Position numbers and translations under genes: made by a program
Shown here: positions 32,981-43,454 of the stretch, piece by piece
How the letters are laid out: the number at the start of each line of letters is the position of its first letter
Numbering within the stretch: position 1 is the first letter of the stretch
Source of the DNA: Amia ocellicauda
Lineage: Eukaryota; Chordata; Actinopteri; Amiiformes; Amiidae
Direction of reading: 5' to 3'
Length of the DNA: 64,000 nucleotides
NCBI RefSeq assembly: GCF_036373705.1
Contig: NC_089863.1
Coordinates: forward strand, 4,963,857-5,027,856
Notes under the pieces: model-generated
Told to the model about the DNA's origin: nothing
Seen by the model: the letters and a program-made list of their open reading frames with translations, nothing else
The model's database searches: none

Positions 32981-34333
32981 TCAGTCCACCTCCCACACTG
33001 TTTGCCCAATGAAGTGCAGCCTCAAGGTGTCAGAGCTCACGTACTGCTGCAGCTCTGACTCTGGGATCAGGTCTTCTATCTTATACTCACATCCCGGCAC
33101 CGAGTCAAAAGTGTCCCGCACGTCAGTGACGAAGAATTCGCCGTTGTGGAACTTCTGCAGCAGCACGATGAGTCTGTGTTTATGGGGGGACTGAGTCATC
33201 CGACAGTTCTCCACTGTCCACGCGATGGCAACGTCGTCAGTGTCCTTCACCACTCGCTCCACATAACACAACGACTGATTGTAGTATGATTTGACTGCAC
33301 TGTACTGTGGTTCCTGAACAGTGACCCTCTCTCCTTTTGGGTAAATTTTAAGAGACCAGTTACACTCAGCTTCTAGCAGTCTAGTAGTAAATTTGATCTG
33401 ATGTTCAATCTTCTGCTGGCTCTGATATCTACTGATTTCCCAGGTGTTCCCATTATTTATCGATTTATAGAACCTCATGGAGAACTGAGGTGAATTGATG
33501 TCATAACTGGATTTGAGAATATCTAAAGGGACGGAGTTGGCCTGGTAGATGAGCAAACTCTTCGACTGTATGTACAAATTCACAGGCTTCTCGGCTGTGT
33601 GTGAAGCATTATACTGAAAGAGTTGACTGGCTTGAATCATGGGGTACCGGATGTGTTGTAACATGTTACTGCACTGGTCTGGATGTTCATCCAGCCAGTC
33701 AACAGCGGCCTTTAACAAAGTCATCTCGCTCTCCACGACCAGGTCGGACCTTTGGAGAAGGTCGCACAGGTAAGCGGAGTCAATGGACCTCCAGACAGGA
33801 GAGCAGATCACTGTGTCCATATTCCAGGCAATGAATCTATCACAGGCTTCCTTCAGCTCGGCGAGGTCGGCCAGTTTGGCGTATTGTCTCCACTGGATGG
33901 CTCGGTTACACTTGCCCGGTGTGGCCACGTTCTTGACCATGAACTCCTCACAGCATTTCTTCAGAGAAACAACATTGTACTTGTCTGCCAGCATGCCGAC
34001 AGGAAGGGCATTGTCGGTGCTGAGGGTGAGAGCCCCGCTGTAGAAGTACCGCAGGAAGTCCTCAAAGTAGGGCAGGCACTGCTCCTCCTCCGTGAGGCTG
34101 ATGGTCTGCTGCTGGGCCTCGGGCCAGCGCCGGCTGGACAGCATGGTCTTGAAGACGCTGCTCTGGGCCGCCAGGAGGAGCCGGTGGCAGTGGACGCTGA
34201 GGCTGCCGTTCACCATGATCAGAAGGTCACTGAGGTCCTGGCTGTTGTACAGGCTGGAGAGGAGAGCCCTCAGCTGCTGGAGGTGGTCCACCTGCTCACA
34301 CGGCCCACTCTGCCTAGGGTCCTGAGGACACAC
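32981..34333 (-). CDS. BTB-BACK protein, BTBD17/LGALS3BP-like (copy A)
   Basis: The main exon is open from an upstream acceptor region (about 34333-34343) to a TGA at 32981, about 450 residues. The listed 5' end is the upstream edge of the open frame, a GTG and not a true start. BTB is about residues 27-135 (DLSDLLIMVNGSLSVHCHRL; FEDFLRYFYSGAL), BACK about 140-255 (CDRFIAWNMDTV; LLQRSDLVVESEMTLLKA), then a C-terminal half ending LRLHFIGQTVW. The order and the C-terminal half match BTBD17 and galectin-3-binding protein, but there is no SRCR domain and no signal peptide in this exon. A conserved first exon at 35780-about 35985 probably supplies the start. It shares 99.8% identity with copy B. 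Confidence 0.8.
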   Translation of the reverse strand: MCPQDPRQSGPCEQVDHLQQLRALLSSLYNSQDLSDLLIMVNGSLSVHCHRLLLAAQSSVFKTMLSSRRWPEAQQQTISLTEEEQCLPYFEDFLRYFYSGALTLSTDNALPVGMLADKYNVVSLKKCCEEFMVKNVATPGKCNRAIQWRQYAKLADLAELKEACDRFIAWNMDTVICSPVWRSIDSAYLCDLLQRSDLVVESEMTLLKAAVDWLDEHPDQCSNMLQHIRYPMIQASQLFQYNASHTAEKPVNLYIQSKSLLIYQANSVPLDILKSSYDINSPQFSMRFYKSINNGNTWEISRYQSQQKIEHQIKFTTRLLEAECNWSLKIYPKGERVTVQEPQYSAVKSYYNQSLCYVERVVKDTDDVAIAWTVENCRMTQSPHKHRLIVLLQKFHNGEFFVTDVRDTFDSVPGCEYKIEDLIPESELQQYVSSDTLRLHFIGQTVWEVD

Positions 34334-34830
34334 AGAACAGCACTGAGGACGGGCCGCCTGAATCAGGGAACAAAATCTTTAATGGTCTCAGGTCCAAACT
34401 CTTTAGGCTCTATGAAGCTTGTCTTTGAAGCTCTCTGTAGTATTTTGGGACTCTCAAAGTGCTAATAGCCATACAAATTATAAACATTATTGACCATTAT
34501 GAAAGTATACTAAGTGAGAGTCCATAGCTAAAATAATGTTTTCTATGCGGGATATCTTTACTTTCAATATTGTTGCTAATCATGTATTTTGGGATATTTT
34601 GAACTGACAATGACTGGACAATATTTATTTATTAGATGTGCTGTTTACCACCAACTGTGAATCTGGGATTTGTATTGAAACATTAATTTTAAACAGCAAT
34701 TTCAGATGAAACAGTGTGCATTTTAAGTTCCCATTTTGAGAAATGTATGATTAGGTTCATTAACATGTTTATGTGCACAATAATTATGTGCTGATAACTC
34801 GGTGACTAGCAATATAATTGACTACCCATT

Positions 34831-35317
34831 ATACAGACGGGTGAGAAATGAAAGGAAAAACAACATGCAGTGTCTCAGTGAGGTGTTGGGCACCACGAGC
34901 CCCAGAACAGCTTCAATGCTCTTGGCACAGATTGTACGAGTCTCTGGACTCTACTGGAGGGATGAACTCCATTCTTCCAAAAGATATTCCCTCATTTGGG
35001 GTTTTGATGATGGTGGTGGAGAGCGCTGTCTAACACGTTGATCCAGAATCTCCCATAGGTGTTCAATTGGGTTGAGATCTGGTGACTGTGAAGGCCATAG
35101 CATATGATTCACATCATTTTCATACTCATCACAACATTCAGTGACCCTCATGCCCTGTGGTTCGGGGCATTGTCATCCTGGAAGAGAGCCACAGAGCATG
35201 ATAGGATGTTAATTGCTTAATTGTATCATGCAGTACAACTGTTTGGAGGTACCTGCATTCGTTATGTTCCTCCACTAATTTTTTCAGGTTTTTCCTTAAA
35301 TTTGTCACCCGTCTTTA
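34831..35317 (-). mobile_element. Deleted Tc1 element in the copy A intron
   Basis: Terminal inverted repeats face each other: CAGACGGGTGAGAAATGAAA at 34834 and TTTGTCACCCGTCT ending at 35314, with flanking TA. Between them is the transposase C-terminal part ([16 protein letters not shown]). About 390 bp are missing relative to the 31.2 kb copy, the junction being at about 35186. It sits in the intron between the first and main exons of copy A. Confidence 0.8.
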
Positions 35318-35779
35318 TCTACATTCTCTACATCATGTACAATGGTGTTCCTGATAGGAGAAGCAACAATGCAGCAACATGTTTCATTCTGCCTGTTCTA
35401 GCAACATGTAGACTGGGGTCCCTCAGCTTCAGAGGAAACTACTCAAAGCTGGAAGCAGGTTTAGACAGCGTGACCACAGTATAGACTGGTGCCGTGTGTT
35501 TCCTGTGAAAGGATCTCCGAGAGTAGAGGTTTCACAAAAACCTTTTGCAGAATCACCTTCAGAGACATGACTATCCCTGTTGGGACAGAGAAGCAACAAT
35601 ACAGAGAAGCATACAAGCCCTGACAAGCACAGCCCATCGCTCATATCTCCCCTTGTTGTGATGAAGAGCACCCCCAGGAGCTCTGAGGTGAGCTGCAAGT
35701 CACCACCTGACTGGGAACTCCAGCCCGACCTTCAGCACAGAATTGCAAACTGCTCGTCATCAGGAGGAGCACAACTCAC

Positions 35780-36015
35780 CATTGTGTCGGATGTGTTGTA
35801 ATGTTGAGAGGAGCTGGACGAGCTGGGCTGGATGCAGGAGAAAGCGCTGTGCAGCCTCTTGCTTTCAGTTTCATTTTGTGGGAAATATCGTGAGTGTGAG
35901 AGTGCAGCCTGGGAAGGGGGTGGGACAGGGAGAGCTCATTTCTCACTGCAGGACAAACCTCTACAGGGCTCTCACTGAGAGAGAAGTAGTTCTCCTTTTG
36001 TAACAAATATTTATA
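35780..36015 (-). promoter_or_regulatory. Promoter and first exon module of BTB copy A
   Basis: On the minus strand a TATAAATA box lies at 36015-36008. A GTGAGT donor (35779-35774) is preceded directly by ATG (35782-35780). The segment is alignable with 56682-57214 upstream of copy C, including the CACAATG-donor (CACGATG there). Two-base length differences upstream of this ATG rule out a conserved longer reading frame. The simplest reading is therefore a 5' UTR exon of about 200 bases whose start codon sits against the donor. Whether ATG joins phase 0 to the main exon is untested. Confidence 0.4.
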
Positions 36016-36099
36016 GTTGGTTTCTTTCTCAGGGTACTTTAACAGGTTCAAGTAACATTTATTATAATTTCCTACTGTAGCAAACACACATTTTTCACT

Positions 36100-36455
36100 T
36101 TACACTGTTTACTGTTTTCTATTTGTTTTTCATGTGTCTTGCTAGCTATCACAGATACTGTTGGCTGAGATTAAATTAACAAGAGAAACTAAAGTCTTTT
36201 ACATATTTGATAGCTGATTTTCCTGGACATTTCTTCCCCCAAACACCCAAAAATAGGCTCAAGAAAACACTAAGTCTGTGTGAAAGGGAGACCAAGACCA
36301 GTTCAGTGCATCATTGGACAGTCATTTACTCCGAATATCCAGGTAAAGCATATAGGCCAAAACAAAGCAGTAAAGACAACATCACTCAGAGCGTTTATTA
36401 TGTCACAGCGGCCCTCAGTCGAAAACCAGGTCTTGTATGTGATATAGCGATGCAT
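36100..36455 (-). pseudogene. Orphan 3' UTR of a lost BTB-BACK copy
   Basis: The sequence is closely similar to the 3' flank of copy D (57790-58110) and partly to copy C (52745-52880): shared blocks include CCCCCAAACACCCA, ACCAAGACCAGTTCAGTG, CATTGGACAGTCATTTA and the minus-strand AATAAA at 36394-36399. Similarity stops at about 36455, a few tens of bases before the expected stop codon, where gypsy sequence begins. No coding body remains. Confidence 0.65.
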
Positions 36456-37540
36456 TTCAGAAGAAAAACTGAAATAAAATGAAAATGGATAAGATTGAGA
36501 AACAGAAGACCCCCTTGTTCCTTCATGTGGGGGTTGAAGACGCAATAGAAATTTTCAACACGTTTGTAAATGACGGAGACAAGGACAAATAGGACATAGT
36601 AATGCAGAAGTTCGAGGAATACTGCACACCCAGAAAGAATATCACATACGAACGGAACATCTTCTTCACATGAGTACAGCGGCAAGGTGAGACAATAGAC
36701 CAATATGTGACTGAATTGAAAAGTAAAAATAAAACCTTTTTCAGAAACCTAGCTGAATCTTCAGTTAGAGATTGAATTGTATGCGGTATAAGCGATCCAG
36801 TTTAAAAAGATTGTTGAGAGACCCAGACCTTACTTTTCAGAAGGCAGTGGACACTTGCAAAGCAGCCGAGGTTACAAAAAGAAGAATCAAGACTCTCACA
36901 AATACTGAAGCAAAGAGTCAAAGCCCTGAACTAGATTAAATAAAACGGTACAAAGAAAACAAAAGAGCAATAGCACGAAACGTGGAAAGGCCATACCAGG
37001 ACACTCACAGACAAAGGAAACCGATTAAATGCGGGAGGTGTGGCAAAGAACATGAGACAGAATAGCTATCCAGCCATAAAGAGTGCTTAAACTGTAAAAA
37101 GAAAAACCATTTTGCAAGGATGTGCAAAACAGGGCAAATACAGACCGTAAAACAGTACGATGGTGACACCGACGGTGAAAGCGAACTGTTCATTGGAGTT
37201 CTGGAGAACGCAGAAAACTGTAAAAGCCTGGAAAGTGCAGCTGGAAATAAACGGTGAACCGATCATGATGAAACTCGATACGGGAGCTCAATCATGACTT
37301 GAAGCATGTTCCAGGAAAGATCATATTTAGTGGAGCTACCTGCAGGACATCACCTGAGAAGAAACAGAAGAGAAATCCAAAAGATTCCACAGGATAGTAC
37401 GGTTCTTCCAGATGAGAATACATCATTGTCCCAGGACTGGGATTTTGAACAAACTGCAAATAACAGCAGCATGGAAGAAACTGTGGAATCTCCGGTAGCT
37501 GAGCAGGAATACAGAACAACAACAACACCTGTCTAGAGAA
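36456..37540 (+). mobile_element. Ty3/gypsy-like gag-protease remnant
   Basis: One + strand frame from about 36484 reads as a gag protein with internal stops: a capsid-like part (VQRQGETIDQYVTELKSK), a CCHC zinc knuckle (CLNCKKKNHFARMC), then a protease start with the KLDTGA active-site motif at about 37270. At least six stops interrupt it. No LTR, RT or integrase follows. It is a dead retrotransposon fragment next to the lost BTB unit. Confidence 0.7.
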
Positions 37541-37802
37541 CCAGAAGTGGACGTCTGGTATCGAAACCTTCGAGATATAATGAATTAATCTGTATCGTCT
37601 GCAGTGTAGGCTGATCGCTGCCCCAATACAACTGAACAGTGTAAAACCCATTATAATGCAACATGAACACATGTTAAAGATAAACATGAATGTTATCATA
37701 CAATTGCAGTAAAGCAAAATAATTACAAGCAAAAGATTAATACTGAAATGTTAAGCTGTAGAGTTGTTCTGTTAATGCTGCAGTTTATCATGCATAAGAA
37801 TA

Positions 37803-37806
<4 letters not shown>
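37541..37806. other. Short AT-rich intergenic stretch
   Basis: Nothing recognised between the gypsy remnant and the TA repeats. Confidence 0.4.
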
Positions 37807-37846
<40 letters not shown>

Positions 37847-37857
37847 ATGGCTGATTG

Positions 37858-37908
<51 letters not shown>
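37807..37908. repeat. (TA)n microsatellite split by a Tc1 end
   Basis: Two TA runs (37807-37843 and 37859-37908) flank TGTTATGGCTGATTGGTGTA, which matches the terminal repeat of the Tc1 element at 37937-38838. Confidence 0.85.
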
Positions 37909-37912
<4 letters not shown>

Positions 37913-37936
37913 TTTGCATCATTAATAATATACATA

Positions 37937-38838
37937 TACATCGATCAGCCATAACATTATGACCACTGACAGGTGAAGTGAATAACACTGATAATCTCGT
38001 TATCATGGCACCTGTCAGTGGGTGGGATATATTAGGCAGCAAATTAACATTTTGTCCTCAAAGTTGATGTGTTAGAAGCTGGAAAAATGGGCAGCGTAAG
38101 GATCTGAGTGACTTTGACAAGGGCCAAATTGTGATGCTAGACGACTGGGTCAGAGCATCTCCAAAACTGCAGCTCTTGTGGGGTGTTCCTGGTCTGCAGT
38201 GGTCAGTACCGATCAAAAGTGGTCCAAGGAAGGAAAAGCGGTGAACCGGCGACAGGGTCATGGGCGGCCAAGGCTCATTGATGCACGTGGGGAGCGAAGG
38301 CTGGCCTGTGTGGTCCGATCCAACAGACGAGCTACTGTAGCTCAAATTGCTGAAAAAGTAAATGCTGGTTCTGATAGAAAGGTGTCAGAACACACAGTGC
38401 ATTGCAGTTTGTTGCGTATGGGGCTGCGTAGCCGCAGACCAGTCAGGGTGCCCATGCTGACCCCTGTCCACTGCCGAAAGCGCCTACAATGGGCACGTGA
38501 GCATCAGAACTGGACCACGGAGCAATGGAAGAAGGTGGCCTGGTCTGATGAATCACGAGTTCAAGGTGTTGACTTGGCCTCCAAATTCCCCAGATCTCAA
38601 TCCAATCGAGCATCTGTGGGATGTGCTGGCCAAACAAGTCCGATCCATGGAGGCCCCACCTCGCAACTTACAGGACTTACAGGATCTGCTGCTGACGTCT
38701 TGGTGCCAGATACCACAGCACACCTTCAGAGGTCTAGTGGAGTCCATGCCTCGACGGGTCAGGGCTGTTTTGGCAGCAAAAGGGGGACCTACACAATATT
38801 AGGCAGGTGGCCATAATGTTATGGCTGTTCAGTGTACA
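37937..38838 (+). mobile_element. Tc1 element with internal deletion
   Basis: Terminal repeats: CATCGATCAGCCATAACATTATGACCA at the left and its near-complement GGCCATAATGTTATGGCTG at about 38809-38827. The + strand encodes the DNA-binding helix region (GHGRPRLIDARGERRLACVV), a WSDES motif (first catalytic Asp) and, after a deletion and frame change, [20 protein letters not shown] with the downstream catalytic region. The central catalytic part is missing, so the element is non-autonomous. Confidence 0.85.
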
Positions 38839-39530
38839 TTTAAGGTTCTTTAAGGATCCTTGTTTGCAAGGAACCTTGGTAAAAGCTTCTAATAAGAACC
38901 TTAAGGGTTCATCCACAGTGTCCACCACGGGAACACTAAAACACTTCACTTCTTAGAGTTTACATATAGGCTGAATACTGTAATTGTGTAAGAAAATGTA
39001 CATGTTTAGGTAAATTAGTGTTACCATAAGCTTTAATTCATTTGTAATACATTTTAGGACAGCCCTATAACTCTATTAATTTGTCACCACAAAGTGGATA
39101 GGCTAGAGAGAAGATCACAAAAATATTAATATGAATACTTACCACTTGTGTTTAGCCTTCGTGCACTGCGCAGTTGGCGCTCCTTTTTCAAATTCTGTTG
39201 ACTCTTCCGGAGAAGCAGGCTTGGCTGACTTGCTTGCGGTCCAATGGCATAAGTCAAATATATTTTACAATGTACCCTCCCGTAATTGCTTCTGAAAATG
39301 CTGCAGGTGCTTTAATTTTTTTCAGCACTTCCAAATGACGCAGCTGCTGCTTTATTTTTTCAGCAGTTGCACTTCAGGGCGACCGTTGTGAACTCCGTTT
39401 TTAAGCTGTGACTACGTTGCAGCAACAAAACCACTATGTTGCCACAACCAATATTGTTAGTTGGACACTCGACAACTACACGCTCCACCCCACCCACACA
39501 ACCCGCGGACTTGAAATGAATCTTAAAAAT
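38839..39530. other. Intergenic; small stem-loop repeat near 38845-38915
   Basis: AAGGTTCTTTAAGG and ACCTTAAGGGTTC form imperfect inverted copies, as in small fish MITEs. The rest is AT-rich and unrecognised. Confidence 0.3.
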
Positions 39531-39815
39531 AGACTGGATAGGATCCTCGGATCACTTAGATATTAATGGACACCAAACGAGCACGATGGGGCGAATGGCC
39601 TCCTCTCGTTTGTAAACTTTCTGATGTTCTTCTTATGTTCTTATTATTTTTAGCAGATGCCCTTATCCAGGGCAACTTACCTCCTCCTTCTAGTTCTTTA
39701 CCACCTTTCCGGTCCACTCGCTGGATGAACTGGACTTCCTCCTCCCCTCACTCTCCTCACCTACCATCCTCCTGGGAGACTTCCAACATCCAACCCCTTC
39801 CAATCTGCTGAATTA
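39531..39815. mobile_element. LINE fragments: CR1-like tail and L2 pieces
   Basis: 39570-39650 resembles a common LINE 3' end (GCGAATGGCCTCCTCTCGTTTG followed by TTATGTTC repeats). 39655-39682 is the antisense L2 tail (CCCTTATCCAGGGCAACTTAC). 39715-39790 reads on + as an L2 endonuclease fragment (SLDELDFLL ... LLGDF). Confidence 0.5.
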
Positions 39816-40670
39816 GGGAGCCAGTGGCGAGTGGGTACGTGTTGTGAGGCCGGAGAGATTAGGACAGGAATTGGAGAGCTAGTCATAGCTGCCTGGCGTC
39901 TCCTCGCGGTCTTCTCCTCACCGTCTTCTCCTCGTTGTAGTCCCACAGCTAGAGTCCCGGCCCTTTGGAAGCATGGCTTCCACCTGTAACTAATTAGGAG
40001 AGTACACACCTGCATTGCATTGAATTACACTCCTTTGTCATGATCGCACAAGTCCCTCCCTAGTGCCGCAAATGGCCGAACTCGGTGCGTGTAAAGTCAG
40101 GAATGCTAGTAGCACAATAATAATAATAATAACAGACACACACATACTGATACACACGTACAGTAACAAGCACACACGCACACACATACAGACTTGTACA
40201 TAAAAAAAGTTAATAATGGAGAAGAAGATTGAGAGAAAAATGAATATATACAATGAGTATATTATAACCCTGTTCTTTATTTTTCTCTTGACCTGAAATT
40301 GTCTCCATATGAAATTAAATCCAAGCAAATTTCCTTTCATGTAGCATCTGAAACAATTATAAGGTAATGTCAATTGAGAAAAAGTGAGAAAATGATTTAT
40401 TTTGGTGTTATTCATTACTGTACATACAACCCAATTGAGCACAGATATTTGTGTATGTATATTGCTGTTTATCTTGAACAGTCAGAACTAATGACTCGAA
40501 GTGACCCGAGCCAGATAGTTGACTCGTCTCAACTCGACAAATTCAGTGACTCGACTCGATCTTGGCACATCACTGACTCGACTCGAGTCTGTACTCCTAA
40601 ATGACTCAACTTGACTTGAGTCCCAGTTTTAGTGACTTGGTTACAACTCTGCTAGAAACACTTGCTTTGA
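39816..40670. other. Intergenic, simple repeats
   Basis: AAT and CA-type microsatellites lie at 40110-40200. A segment of repeated GACTCGACTCGA/ACTTGAGT motifs (40495-40640) looks like a repeat-element end. It leads directly into the copy B duplication. No gene seen. Confidence 0.35.
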
Positions 40671-40681
40671 TTGGTCTCGTC

Positions 40682-42034
40682 TCAGTCCACCTCCCACACT
40701 GTTTGCCCAATGAAGTGCAGCCTCAAGGTGTCAGAGCTCACGTACTGCTGCAGCTCTGACTCTGGGATCAGGTCTTCTATCTTATACTCACATCCCGGCA
40801 CCGAGTCAAAAGTGTCCCGCACGTCAGTGACGAAGAATTCGCCGTTGTGGAACTTCTGCAGCAGCACGATGAGTCTGTGTTTATGGGGGGACTGAGTCAT
40901 CCGACAGTTCTCCACTGTCCACGCGATGGCAACGTCGTCAGTGTCCTTCACCACTCGCTGCACATAACCCAACGACTGATTGTAGTATGATTTGACTGCA
41001 CTGTACTGTGGTTCCTGAACAGTGACCCTCTCTCCTTTTGGGTAAATTTTAAGAGACCAGTTACACTCAGCTTCTAGCAGTCTAGTAGTAAATTTGATCT
41101 GATGTTCAATCTTCTGCTGGCTCTGATATCTACTGATTTCCCAGGTGTTCCCATTATTTATCGATTTATAGAACCTCATGGAGAACTGAGGTGAATTGAT
41201 GTCATAACTGGATTTGAGAATATCTAAAGGTACGGAGTTGACCTGGTAGATGAGCAAACTCTTCGACTGTATGTACAAATTCACAGGCTTCTCGGCTGTG
41301 TGTGAAGCATTATACTGAAAGAGTTGACTGGCTTGAATCATGGGGTACCGGATGTGTTGTAACATGTTACTGCACTGGTCTGGATGTTCATCCAGCCAGT
41401 CAACAGCGGCCTTTAACAAAGTCATCTCGCTCTCCACGACCAGGTCGGACCTTTGGAGAAGGTCGCACAGGTAAGCGGAGTCAATGGACCTCCAGACAGG
41501 AGAGCAGATCACTGTGTCCATATTCCAGGCAATGAATCTATCACAGGCTTCCTTCAGCTCGGCGAGGTCGGCCAGTTTGGCGTATTGTCTCCACTGGATG
41601 GCTCGGTTACACTTGCCCGGTGTGGCCACGTTCTTGACCATGAACTCCTCACAGCATTTCTTCAGAGAAACAACATTGTACTTGTCTGCCAGCATGCCGA
41701 CAGGAAGGGCATTGTCGGTGCTGAGGGTGAGAGCCCCGCTGTAGAAGTACCGCAGGAAGTCCTCAAAGTAGGGCAGGCACTGCTCCTCCTCCGTGAGGCT
41801 GATGGTCTGCTGCTGGGCCTCGGGCCAGCGCCGGCTGGACAGCATGGTCTTGAAGACGCTGCTCTGGGCCGCCAGGAGGAGCCGGTGGCAGTGGACGCTG
41901 AGGCTGCCGTTCACCATGATCAGAAGGTCACTGAGGTCCTGGCTGTTGTACAGGCTGGAGAGGAGAGCCCTCAGCTGCTGGAGGTGGTCCACCTGCTCAC
42001 ACGGCCCACTCTGCCTAGGGTCCTGAGGACACAC
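40682..42034 (-). CDS. BTB-BACK protein, BTBD17/LGALS3BP-like (copy B)
   Basis: The main exon has the same architecture and length as copy A (BTB, BACK, C-terminal half; stop TGA at 40682; open 5' edge). It differs from A in three residues, all in the C-terminal half: VQR instead of VER, GYV instead of CYV, and QVNS instead of QANS. The duplication does not include the promoter/first-exon module that precedes copies A and C. Its 5' side is joined at 43447 to a scrap of another copy, so this gene may be unexpressed or may depend on a new start. The frame itself is intact. Confidence 0.65.
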   Translation of the reverse strand: MCPQDPRQSGPCEQVDHLQQLRALLSSLYNSQDLSDLLIMVNGSLSVHCHRLLLAAQSSVFKTMLSSRRWPEAQQQTISLTEEEQCLPYFEDFLRYFYSGALTLSTDNALPVGMLADKYNVVSLKKCCEEFMVKNVATPGKCNRAIQWRQYAKLADLAELKEACDRFIAWNMDTVICSPVWRSIDSAYLCDLLQRSDLVVESEMTLLKAAVDWLDEHPDQCSNMLQHIRYPMIQASQLFQYNASHTAEKPVNLYIQSKSLLIYQVNSVPLDILKSSYDINSPQFSMRFYKSINNGNTWEISRYQSQQKIEHQIKFTTRLLEAECNWSLKIYPKGERVTVQEPQYSAVKSYYNQSLGYVQRVVKDTDDVAIAWTVENCRMTQSPHKHRLIVLLQKFHNGEFFVTDVRDTFDSVPGCEYKIEDLIPESELQQYVSSDTLRLHFIGQTVWEVD

Positions 42035-42531
42035 AGAACAGCACTGAGGACGGGCCGCCTGAATCAGGGAACAAAATCTTTAATGGTCTCAGGTCCAAAC
42101 TCTTTAGGCTCTATGAAGCTTGTCTTTGAAGCTCTCTGTAGTATTTTGGGACTCTCAAAGTGCTAATAGCCATACAAATTATAAACATTATTGACCATTA
42201 TGAAAGTATACTAAGTGAGAGTCCATAGCTAAAATAATGTTTTCTATGCGGGATATCTTTACTTTCAATATTGTTGCTAATCATGTATTTTGGGATATTT
42301 TGAACTGACAATGACTGGACAATATTTATTTATTAGATGTGCTGTTTACCACCAACTGTGAATCTGGGATTTGTATTGAAACATTAATTTTAAACAGCAA
42401 TTTCAGATGAAACAGTGTGCATTTTAAGTTCCCATTTTGAGAAATGTATGATTAGGTTCATTAACATGTTTATGTGCACAATAATTATGTGCTGATAACT
42501 CGGTGACTAGCAATATAATTGACTACCCATT

Positions 42532-43018
42532 ATACAGACGGGTGAGAAATGAAAGGAAAAACAACATGCAGTGTCTCAGTGAGGTGTTGGGCACCACGAG
42601 CCCCAGAACAGCTTCAATGCTCTTGGCACAGATTGTACGAGTCTCTGGACTCTACTGGAGGGATGAACTCCATTCTTCCAAAAGATATTCCCTCATTTGG
42701 GGTTTTGATGATGGTGGTGGAGAGCGCTGTCTAACACGTTGATCCAGAATCTCCCATAGGTGTTCAATTGGGTTGAGATCTGGTGACTGTGAAGGCCATA
42801 GCATATGATTCACATCATTTTCATACTCATCACAACATTCAGTGACCCTCATGCCCTGTGGTTCGGGGCATTGTCATCCTGGAAGAGAGCCACAGAGCAT
42901 GATAGGATGTTAATTGCTTAATTGTATCATGCAGTACAACTGTTTGGAGGTACCTGCATTCGTTATGTTCCTCCACTAATTTTTTCAGGTTTTTCCTTAA
43001 ATTTGTCACCCGTCTTTA
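42532..43018 (-). mobile_element. Deleted Tc1 element, duplicated with copy B
   Basis: The same element as 34831-35317, carried along by the segmental duplication and identical to it by eye. It is not an independent insertion. Confidence 0.85.
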
Positions 43019-43454
43019 TCTACATTCTCTACATCATGTACAATGGTGTTCCTGATAGGAGAAGCAACAATGCAGCAACATGTTTCATTCTGCCTGTTCT
43101 AGCAACATGTAGACTGGGGTCCCTCAGCTTCAGAGGAAACTACTCAAAGCTGGAAGCAGGTTTAGACAGCGTGACCACAGTATAGACTGGTGCCGTGTGT
43201 TTCCTGTGAAAGGATCTCCGAGAGTAGAGGTTTCACAAAAACCTTTTGCAGAATCACCTTCAGAGACATGACTATCCCTGTTGGGACAGAGAAGCAACAA
43301 TACAGAGAAGCATACAAGCCCTGACAAGCACAGCCCATCGCTCATATCTCCCCTTGTTGTGATGAAGAGCACCCCCAGGAGCTCTGAGGTGAGCTGCAAG
43401 TCACCACCTGACTGGGAACTCCAGCCCGACCTTCAGCACAGAATTGACCATGAA

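Larger units (their letters stand above)
40672..43446. repeat. Recent segmental duplication of 32971-35745
   Basis: 2.775 kb matches 32971-35745 in direct orientation with a constant offset of 7701. By eye I find four substitutions, all within 33259-33540 (40960-41241). The copied block includes the BTB main exon, its intron and the internal Tc1 element, but ends before the first exon at 35780. Assembly or haplotype duplication is an alternative explanation. Confidence 0.93.

Noticed and set aside
32981..34333. Copy A as a kelch-like (KLHL) or KBTBD protein
   Set aside because: After BACK there are no kelch repeats; the C-terminal half instead follows BTBD17/LGALS3BP.
33752..34465. 237-residue + strand open frame, repeated at 41453-42166 and 53682-54497
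   Set aside because: It is antisense to the BTB-BACK exon, which has clear domain homology on the minus strand; its presence in all copies follows from the copying.
35429..35698. Hydrophobic segment (LVCFSVLLLLC) as a signal-peptide exon for copy A
   Set aside because: The homologous segment is absent upstream of copy C and there is no good donor after it.
38178..38816. 212-residue frame as a host gene
   Set aside because: It is the deleted Tc1 transposase, with out-of-frame sequence after the WSDES motif.
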